A DNA stretch of 18,657 nt, from positions 1 through 18,657 of the forward strand of contig JAYEJT010000047.1 in NCBI GenBank assembly GCA_034660675.1, written 5' to 3'. This DNA comes from CG03 sp034660675 (GTDB lineage: Bacteria > CG03). Every line of letters begins with the position of its first letter. Positions within the stretch are counted from its first letter, which is position 1. The translations under genes were made by a program, and so were the position numbers. The notes beneath the pieces were generated by a model, which was not told where the DNA came from, did not search any database, and was given only the letters and a program-made list of their open reading frames with translations. Below, piece by piece: positions 13,256 through 18,657 of the stretch.

Positions 13256-14250
13256 ACAAAAATCTCCGCAAGATATGCCGATTCTTCCTTAAGAACGTCT
13301 ATTCCGTTAAGAAGATCGTCCATATCCCTCACCGCTGTCTCAACAATAATAACCTCCACTCCTTTTGCTTTAAACAATTTGTTTATGTTTTCAAGATTGG
13401 ATCTTTTCAAAAAACCCTGCTGCCTGTGCAGCGGCGGATGAAATTTAAAAGGGGGCTGGCCCTTGGGATCCGGATTGATCCAGAAATCATTGAGGTGCAC
13501 CTCATAAAGCATCTCCGCGGGAATTGTTTCTATTATGCTCTCCACCGGATCAGCAAGTTCTTTTTTTCCGAACATCGGAAGAGCCCTGGTAAACCAATGC
13601 CCTATATCAAAACAATACTTCACATCCAGGCCGCCCGCCCTCACATCTTTCATCAGTGCCAGCATATCGTCATTTTCCACGCCTATTGTGTCAAAAGCCG
13701 TGTTGTTTTCAACGTGCATCAGCAAACCTTTTTCTTTGCAATACGAAGCAAGCTCTATCGTGCTCTTTCTCAGACTTTCATTAGCCAGATCAAGATATTT
13801 TCCGGTGGCCTGATAAAAAGGCACACTCCCCGGATGCATGTTGACAAGGCGCGCGCCCATTTTTTGCGCGAAATCAATGTATCTTTTCATCAGCGAGCAG
13901 GCCGTTATTCTGTCCTCTTCCTGGAATGTCACAACACTCTGCGCGACAAAGGTATAGGGAAGATGCACCGAAATAGAAACATCTTTTTCCTCCGCGTATT
14001 TTTTTGCCTTCGTCACCTCTTCATCACTCATGGCGAGGAAAGGATTCGGCACGCCGCCGTCAAGCTCAATATGATTCAAGCCTATATTCTTGACAACATC
14101 TATCTGCCCCGTTATATCCGCCTTGGACTTTCCCTGAACAGTGGCGTCCATATCCGGCACCGTCAGTTTTCCCGCTTTTAAATCCTCTCTCTGGGCCTCA
14201 GTCAAATATGTTGTTTCCAGCATATTTGTAAAATTTCTTCCTAATCTCAT
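13252..14250 (-). CDS. TIM-barrel sugar-phosphate isomerase/epimerase-like, copy 1
   Basis: A 332-residue protein of the AP-endonuclease-2/xylose-isomerase-like TIM-barrel family. Likely metal and active-site motifs: LVNMHPGS (139-146), HVENN (179-183), FDIGHW (213-218) and EVHLND (250-255), supplying the usual His/Glu/Asp/His ligands at strand ends. The HPPLH segment (272-276) is shared with its paralogue. These enzymes isomerise or epimerise sugars, sugar phosphates or inositols, and some are endonucleases; the substrate here is unknown. It has a strong GGGAGG 5 nt before the ATG. It lies 21 nt after the PfkB gene and overlaps the P-loop gene. Confidence 0.82.
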   Translation of the reverse strand: MRLGRNFTNMLETTYLTEAQREDLKAGKLTVPDMDATVQGKSKADITGQIDVVKNIGLNHIELDGGVPNPFLAMSDEEVTKAKKYAEEKDVSISVHLPYTFVAQSVVTFQEEDRITACSLMKRYIDFAQKMGARLVNMHPGSVPFYQATGKYLDLANESLRKSTIELASYCKEKGLLMHVENNTAFDTIGVENDDMLALMKDVRAGGLDVKYCFDIGHWFTRALPMFGKKELADPVESIIETIPAEMLYEVHLNDFWINPDPKGQPPFKFHPPLHRQQGFLKRSNLENINKLFKAKGVEVIIVETAVRDMDDLLNGIDVLKEESAYLAEIFV

Positions 14251-14271
14251 TATTTCCTCCCGGCAACGGGT

Positions 14272-15210
14272 TTAAAACCGCCCCTTCTTCACTTCCTCAA
14301 AATGAACCAATTTGACAAATTCCTTATATCTTTTGCTGACATCGCTTTTCTTAAGATCTACAAGGCCGTTAACGCCGAAACCGGAAACGGTGAAAGAAGA
14401 CATGACCGTGCCGTAAGCCGCGGCTTTTTTTATTCTGCCCCACGTAATTTTTCCGGATGAGGCGAGATACCCCATAAACGCTCCGGCAAAGCTGTCTCCG
14501 GCACCCGTGGGATCCACGGCATCCTCAAGAGGATAAGCCGGAAGAAAAAACATGCCTTTTTTACTGAAACAGCCGACCCCGTATTCCCCTTTTTTCACAA
14601 CCACGGTTTTTACCCCTTTCCTCAGCAGAAGTTTCGCCGCCTTGATTATGCTATGCTCACCGGTGTACTGCCTAATCTCCGCTTCATTTATGAGAAGAGC
14701 GTCGAGACCCGGCAAAAGAGCGCCGATTTTCTTTTTCTTGCTTTCAATCCAGAAATTCATGGTATCCAGTGCAATATATTTTCCCGCTTTCGGGGTCTTC
14801 ATCTGGCTCAGAACTTTTTTCTGCAGAACAGGATCTATGTTGGCCAGGAACAAATGCTTTGATCTGCGCAGGTCTTCCGGCACAAACGGACTGAATTTTT
14901 CGAAAACATTCAAACGCGTATCCAGCGTTATAGCCGTTGAGAGATCCCATGAATATTTTCCTCTCCAAAAAAAAGTTTTGCCCGGCACTCTTTTTATACC
15001 ATCCGTGTTTATCCCTTTTTTATTCATCTTTTTTAAAAAATCTTCAGGAAAATCACGGCCGATAACGCCTATCACGGCAACAGGCGTAAAAAAAGACGCG
15101 GCAAGCGATGAATATACCGATGAACCGCCCACTCCTCTGTTTATTTTTCCGAATGGCGTCTGTATGGAATCCAGCGCCACCGAACCAACAATAATAATTT
15201 CGTTTTTCAT
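14272..15210 (-). CDS. PfkB-family carbohydrate/nucleoside kinase
   Basis: A 312-residue ribokinase-fold enzyme. The N-terminal GGSSVYSSLAA (28-38) is the sugar-binding helix. The C-terminal signature DPTGAGDSFAGAFMG (233-247) carries the catalytic base D239 and the anion hole. It phosphorylates a sugar, nucleoside or ribose-type substrate with ATP. The exact substrate cannot be read from sequence; in context, adenosine/inosine or a ribose derivative is plausible. The start overlaps the stop of the methylthioadenosine phosphorylase gene by 4 nt (ATGA), so the two are coupled. Confidence 0.9.
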   Translation of the reverse strand: MKNEIIIVGSVALDSIQTPFGKINRGVGGSSVYSSLAASFFTPVAVIGVIGRDFPEDFLKKMNKKGINTDGIKRVPGKTFFWRGKYSWDLSTAITLDTRLNVFEKFSPFVPEDLRRSKHLFLANIDPVLQKKVLSQMKTPKAGKYIALDTMNFWIESKKKKIGALLPGLDALLINEAEIRQYTGEHSIIKAAKLLLRKGVKTVVVKKGEYGVGCFSKKGMFFLPAYPLEDAVDPTGAGDSFAGAFMGYLASSGKITWGRIKKAAAYGTVMSSFTVSGFGVNGLVDLKKSDVSKRYKEFVKLVHFEEVKKGRF

Positions 15211-16088
15211 TCGCTGCCATCCTTTTCAGGCATATACTTATCCAGTATTATTCCGAGTTTTTTTCTCATAGCCGGAGTTATTGCTTTTTCATCCGTCATC
15301 ACGGCCCCCTTGAGCGCCTCTCCGCATGGACATCCTCTATCTCCGGATAAACGCGGGATAATATTTCTGATAACGCTTTTAGCCATTTCTATATTTTTGT
15401 TAAAATTGGAAATAACTTTTTTGGTGTCAACCTCTTCCCCCTCTTTCCAAACATCATAATCCGTCACATGAGCCATGGTGGCGTAGCAAATCTCGGCTTC
15501 CCGCGCGAGAAAAGCCTCCGGCATCGCCGTCATTCCCACAATATCAGCTCCCAGAGAACGGTAAAATTTGGATTCGGCTTTGGTTGAAAAACGCGGGCCT
15601 TCTATAACGACAAATGTACCGCCCCTATGAACTCTCGCGCCGGTTTCTTCCACAGTTTTGTAAAGAATATCCGAAAGCTCACCACAAAAAGGCTCCGCTA
15701 ACGGCACATGCGCGACAACGCCGTCACCGAAAAAAGTGGAACGGCCCCGCTGCTTTGTGTTATCAAATATCTGATCCGGCACAACTATATCTGTCGGGCG
15801 ATTTTCTTCTTTCAAAGAACCGCAGGCGCTCACGGATATTATTCTTTCAACGCCTATGGATTTTAAAGCGTATATGTTGGCCCGCGAATTCACCTCGCCG
15901 GGCAATATCCTGTGCCCTCTTCCGTGACGGGGAAGAAAGGCAACCCTCACACCATCCAGCTCTCCGCAGATAATGCTGTCAGAAGGTTTACCGTAAGGAG
16001 TGGAAACAACAACTTCTTCCACGTTTTCAAGTCCTTCAAAATCATAAAGGCCGCTGCCTCCTATCACCGCTATTTTTACTTTTTCCAT
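15207..16088 (-). CDS. mtnP: S-methyl-5'-thioadenosine phosphorylase
   Basis: A 293-residue enzyme of the PNP/MTAP family. Phosphate and ribose-binding motifs: GGSGLYD (10-16), PRHGRGHRILPGEVNSRANI (53-72), SACGSL (87-92), EGPRFSTKAES (163-173), VGMTAMPEAFLAREAE (184-199), and TDYDVW (209-214) whose Asp residues favour 6-aminopurines, as in MTAP. It splits methylthioadenosine (possibly adenosine) with phosphate into adenine and the sugar 1-phosphate. I take the start at 16088 (MEKVKIAVIGGSG), 11 nt after the phosphoesterase stop, with a GGGGGA ribosome site. The frame upstream to 16172 overlaps the phosphoesterase and adds nothing family-like. Confidence 0.9.
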   Translation of the reverse strand: MEKVKIAVIGGSGLYDFEGLENVEEVVVSTPYGKPSDSIICGELDGVRVAFLPRHGRGHRILPGEVNSRANIYALKSIGVERIISVSACGSLKEENRPTDIVVPDQIFDNTKQRGRSTFFGDGVVAHVPLAEPFCGELSDILYKTVEETGARVHRGGTFVVIEGPRFSTKAESKFYRSLGADIVGMTAMPEAFLAREAEICYATMAHVTDYDVWKEGEEVDTKKVISNFNKNIEMAKSVIRNIIPRLSGDRGCPCGEALKGAVMTDEKAITPAMRKKLGIILDKYMPEKDGSE

Positions 16089-16099
16089 TATGTCCCCCG

Positions 16100-17368
16100 C
16101 TATAAAGCCGAAAGTTTTTCGTCGAACAAAGCCATAATTTCCCCCACCGGGAATTTTTTCTTTGTCCTGCATTCCGCCGCGAAAGGATGACCCCCGCCGG
16201 ATGCGTGCTCCTTTCCGAATTTTTCCTGCAGAGCCACGGCAAGGTCATGGGCAAAATTACCGCAGTGCAGCTTCCCGTTTTTGGAACGGAAGGAAAAATG
16301 CACGCCCTTTTCTCCCATATCCGAGAACATTATGAACAAAACATCATCGTTCTGCGAAGCGAATTCGTAAAGGATGACACTGCCCACCATGGGCATAAGT
16401 TTGACCTTTTCACCCTTAAACAAATATATGTCCGTCCCATTTACTGTTTTTATCTTATCCGCATTAAGCATCCCAGCGGCCGTTTCTTTCCAGTCGGAAA
16501 GATAATAATCAAATATTTTTTTCGCACGCCCGGAATCGGAAAAAGCGGATATAAACTCAACCTCCGTCGTAAAAGGAACGCAATTTTTGAGCCATTTTTC
16601 CAGAACGTTCAAAGCAAAATCGCCGCTTGTTATATCGGCAAGGTCTTTGTCCCTCTCATTATAAAAATACTGGAAACCCCCGCCGCCGAGCGCAAATATT
16701 ATTTCCGCGGCCTGATTGAGAAGCGTTGTCTTTTCTCTCTGCCTCACCTCGAACATTGTGGGCCTGGATTCTATCTTATTGAGCAGCCAAGAATATTTAT
16801 CCGCCATCTCATCATAAAAAGATTTCACATAATCCGATATATCATCAGTGGCCGGTTCAATTGCCCAGTCTCCCTTGAGACCTATGAGAGAGGCAATATC
16901 ATCACTCGGCGACACTTCCCCGCAAAAAGTGGAAAGCATGTGAGCAACAAAACTGGCGGAACATCTTTTGTAGGAATCAAGCACAGGGTTTACAACCGTC
17001 ACCCTCTTGAGCTCTTCGCCGAGAAGAGGATGATGGTCCAGAATAATTATGTTGTCATGAATATCCGCGTAAGCGTCGTAATATCCCATTGTCCCCTTGT
17101 CCGCCACAAATATTATATCAGGAGAAGTCTCGGCGATGGCATCTCTCAGGCGTGTCTCTTCAAGCTCCATTGTGACCGGAACCTTTACGGTCACGTCCAT
17201 GTCACGGGACTCAAGCAGCTTTTTTATTATTATCCCCGATGTTATACCGTCTGGGTCATCATGACAAAAGACAAGCGCCTTTTTCCCGCGGGCGGCTTCT
17301 ATCCTCGCGGAAACTTTTGCAAAATTCAGATTAAGCGCTTCCGACGCAACAAATTCGCTGTAGTTCAT
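16100..17368 (-). CDS. DHH-family phosphoesterase (RecJ/NrnA-like)
   Basis: A 422-residue protein. DHH-domain motifs are FCHDDPDGITSG (34-45, motif I) and ILDHHP (109-114, motif III), with D90 in motif II. The DHHA1 end carries SGGGHPFAAE (390-399). These bind two Mn ions and hydrolyse phosphodiesters such as oligoribonucleotides, pAp, cyclic dinucleotides or single-stranded DNA. The middle region (roughly 200-330) is less familiar, so the substrate is uncertain. The start overlaps the stop of the second P-loop gene by 4 nt. In this nucleoside operon, breakdown of short RNA or cyclic dinucleotides to nucleotides is plausible, but inferred. Confidence 0.87.
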   Translation of the reverse strand: MNYSEFVASEALNLNFAKVSARIEAARGKKALVFCHDDPDGITSGIIIKKLLESRDMDVTVKVPVTMELEETRLRDAIAETSPDIIFVADKGTMGYYDAYADIHDNIIILDHHPLLGEELKRVTVVNPVLDSYKRCSASFVAHMLSTFCGEVSPSDDIASLIGLKGDWAIEPATDDISDYVKSFYDEMADKYSWLLNKIESRPTMFEVRQREKTTLLNQAAEIIFALGGGGFQYFYNERDKDLADITSGDFALNVLEKWLKNCVPFTTEVEFISAFSDSGRAKKIFDYYLSDWKETAAGMLNADKIKTVNGTDIYLFKGEKVKLMPMVGSVILYEFASQNDDVLFIMFSDMGEKGVHFSFRSKNGKLHCGNFAHDLAVALQEKFGKEHASGGGHPFAAECRTKKKFPVGEIMALFDEKLSAL

Positions 17369-17994
17369 TTCAACTCCTTTATCAGGGCGTCAAATTGCCC
17401 CAACAACACCTCCAGCCCCTCAGACGAATTGTCCATGACAAAAAAATCGCCGGGCATGACTTTGTCCAGCCCCGAACGGTCCTCAAGATAAATTTTCTCT
17501 ATATCATCGTTTTTGTAATAACTTTCCATGAGATCCGTCGGCACAATATGATCATCAAGGGCGTTATTCTTCTGCTGTTCAAATCTTTTTCTGTTACGCG
17601 CAAGACACACATCGTAAGGACAGTAAATATAAACGATCATTGCCTTGGCAAAAGTTTCAGACCTGAAATTTTTCAAAGCCGAAATATAATTGTCTCTCGC
17701 AAATTCAATAAAAACAAGGTCATTCTTTGACTTAACATCCTCAAGCCGGCTGTCTATGGTGCTGAGTACCTCATCGACAATGGTGAAATCCGTCACTTCA
17801 AAACCACCCTCTTTCCTGACGTGCCTTTTGAACTCCGTGTCCTTGTCCAGCAGTTCCTTTAAAATCGGAAAATCATCTACCCTTTCCGTCTTTTCAATAT
17901 TCTCCGTTTCCCCGAGCTTTTTTATGACCGTCTCATACACAAAAGACTTTCCGCAACCGGGACGGCCGAGAAGAAAAATATAATCTTTCTTCAT
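17365..17994 (-). CDS. P-loop kinase-like protein, copy 2
   Basis: A 209-residue paralogue of the protein at 12644-13255: Walker A GRPGCGKS (10-17), ERVDDFPILKEL (39-50), and the Arg-rich CLARNRKRFEQQ lid segment. I place the start at 17994 rather than four codons upstream at 18006, because it matches the paralogue's N-terminus and makes an ATGA overlap with the TIM-barrel gene, exactly as in copy 1. Family is unnamed. The two copies are clearly diverged, so the duplication is not recent. Confidence 0.75.
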   Translation of the reverse strand: MKKDYIFLLGRPGCGKSFVYETVIKKLGETENIEKTERVDDFPILKELLDKDTEFKRHVRKEGGFEVTDFTIVDEVLSTIDSRLEDVKSKNDLVFIEFARDNYISALKNFRSETFAKAMIVYIYCPYDVCLARNRKRFEQQKNNALDDHIVPTDLMESYYKNDDIEKIYLEDRSGLDKVMPGDFFVMDNSSEGLEVLLGQFDALIKELK

Positions 17995-18657
17995 AATGCG
18001 AGGCACTCCCTCACATATTTGAGCTCCTCTTCAACAAGTTCATGACTCCGTGCCACCTGTTCTTTTGTCTTGGCCGCGGTTTCAAGAATAATAACTTCCG
18101 GCTCCAGCGTCTTGACGATCTTTCCGTATTCCACAAGATTCTCTCTCTGAAGAGGGCCTTTACTCAAATGCAGAGGAGGATGAAACGTGAAAGTTTCCGG
18201 AACAAAATCATTGAGATGAAGCTCTTTCACCAGTTCTTTGGGTATGGTTTTCATAATTTGTTCGGGGTGCTCGGGAACGGGCTTGGCCTTTCCTCCGGGC
18301 GCGAGGGCGCGCGTGAACCAGTGCCCTATGTCCAGGTTATAATACACTTCGGCTCCTTTTTTGCGGCATTTCTGAACGAGCCTGATGCCGTCTTCCGGTT
18401 CCACATACAGCGTGTCAAAAGAAACGTTGTTTTCAATATGAAAATTGATATCGCCCGCATAATCGGCAAGTTCCATAACACTCTCCATAAGAGCGGCCTC
18501 TATTTTCTCCATCCATAAAGGGCCGTCCATATAAAAAGGAGCTGTACCGGGGTGCATGTTAAGATGCTTCGCCCCTACGTCCTTAGCAAAATCTATATAA
18601 ATCTTCTGAAGCTCAACAGCCCTCTCCCTGTCTTCTTTCTGCATACAGGCAACGCCG
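17991..18657 (-). CDS. TIM-barrel sugar-phosphate isomerase/epimerase-like, copy 2 (partial)
   Basis: The 3' 222 codons of a TIM-barrel gene whose 5' end is beyond the window; the frame stays open to the last base (18657), and alignment to copy 1 shows the missing part to be about 110 residues. Shared motifs are LNMHPGTAPFY, HIENN, LDIGHWFTRAL, ELHLND and FHPPLH. These are the same metal-site elements as in the copy at 13252-14250. It is the upstream partner of the second P-loop gene, with an ATGA overlap. Substrate unknown; it starts the visible part of the operon. Confidence 0.85.
   Translation of the reverse strand, partial: GVACMQKEDRERAVELQKIYIDFAKDVGAKHLNMHPGTAPFYMDGPLWMEKIEAALMESVMELADYAGDINFHIENNVSFDTLYVEPEDGIRLVQKCRKKGAEVYYNLDIGHWFTRALAPGGKAKPVPEHPEQIMKTIPKELVKELHLNDFVPETFTFHPPLHLSKGPLQRENLVEYGKIVKTLEPEVIILETAAKTKEQVARSHELVEEELKYVRECLAL

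Noticed and set aside
16089..16172. Longer N-terminus for the methylthioadenosine phosphorylase
   Set aside because: The extra 28 residues overlap the phosphoesterase gene and match no MTAP N-terminus; the start at 16088 has a ribosome site and family-like sequence.
16187..17491. 434-residue plus-strand reading frame
   Set aside because: It is antisense to the DHH phosphoesterase, which has clear catalytic motifs; the antisense translation shows no domain.

Overview
The window comes from a Gram-negative-type (two-membrane) bacterium. Evidence for two membranes is a beta-barrel-like protein ending in Phe, a lipobox protein and MotB-type proteins with OmpA-like peptidoglycan-binding domains. 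I cannot place the organism from sequence alone. Intermediate GC, four tRNA genes without encoded CCA, and an unusual gene set suggest an uncultivated phylum (something like Elusimicrobiota or Omnitrophota), but that is a low-confidence guess. Almost all protein genes lie on the minus strand; one cold-shock gene and one tRNA are on plus.

Region 1 (about 30-8190, minus strand) is the most interesting part. In transcription order it encodes: a GAF protein; a single polypeptide joining a signal peptide, a FliF RBM3-like domain, a membrane helix and a FliG-like domain; a MotA homologue; a MotB homologue with the proton-channel Asp; a second MotB homologue in which that Asp is Thr; an exported TPR protein; a PII-like/four-helix membrane protein split by a one-base frame change at a run of six G; and a large outer-membrane beta-barrel candidate. 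A separate CheY-like receiver gene follows behind its own putative CRP-controlled promoter. No hook, rod, filament, export or other flagellar gene is visible. I infer a compact, flagellum-derived, ion-driven machine spanning the envelope, possibly undescribed.

Region 2 (8238-9122) holds the trans-translation genes smpB and ssrA (tmRNA). The 3' codons of smpB overlap the 5' end of the tmRNA by 24 nt. smpB and a divergent tRNA-Leu appear to share overlapping -10 elements, and smpB looks leaderless.

Region 3 (9144-10345) holds a CspA-type gene, tRNA-Ala, tRNA-Lys and tRNA-Arg, two identical 99-bp tandem units that each carry nt 1-26 of the tRNA-Ala gene, and a highly structured inverted-repeat element flanked by a 14-bp direct repeat.

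Region 4 (10346-18657, minus strand) is a tightly coupled operon: TIM-barrel isomerase (cut by the window edge), P-loop kinase-like protein, DHH phosphoesterase, methylthioadenosine phosphorylase, PfkB sugar/nucleoside kinase, a second copy of the TIM-barrel plus P-loop pair, adenosine deaminase, a DUF3006-like small protein and a phospholipase-D-like lipoprotein. It looks like a purine nucleoside and ribose-moiety salvage pathway containing a duplicated two-gene cassette of unknown function.
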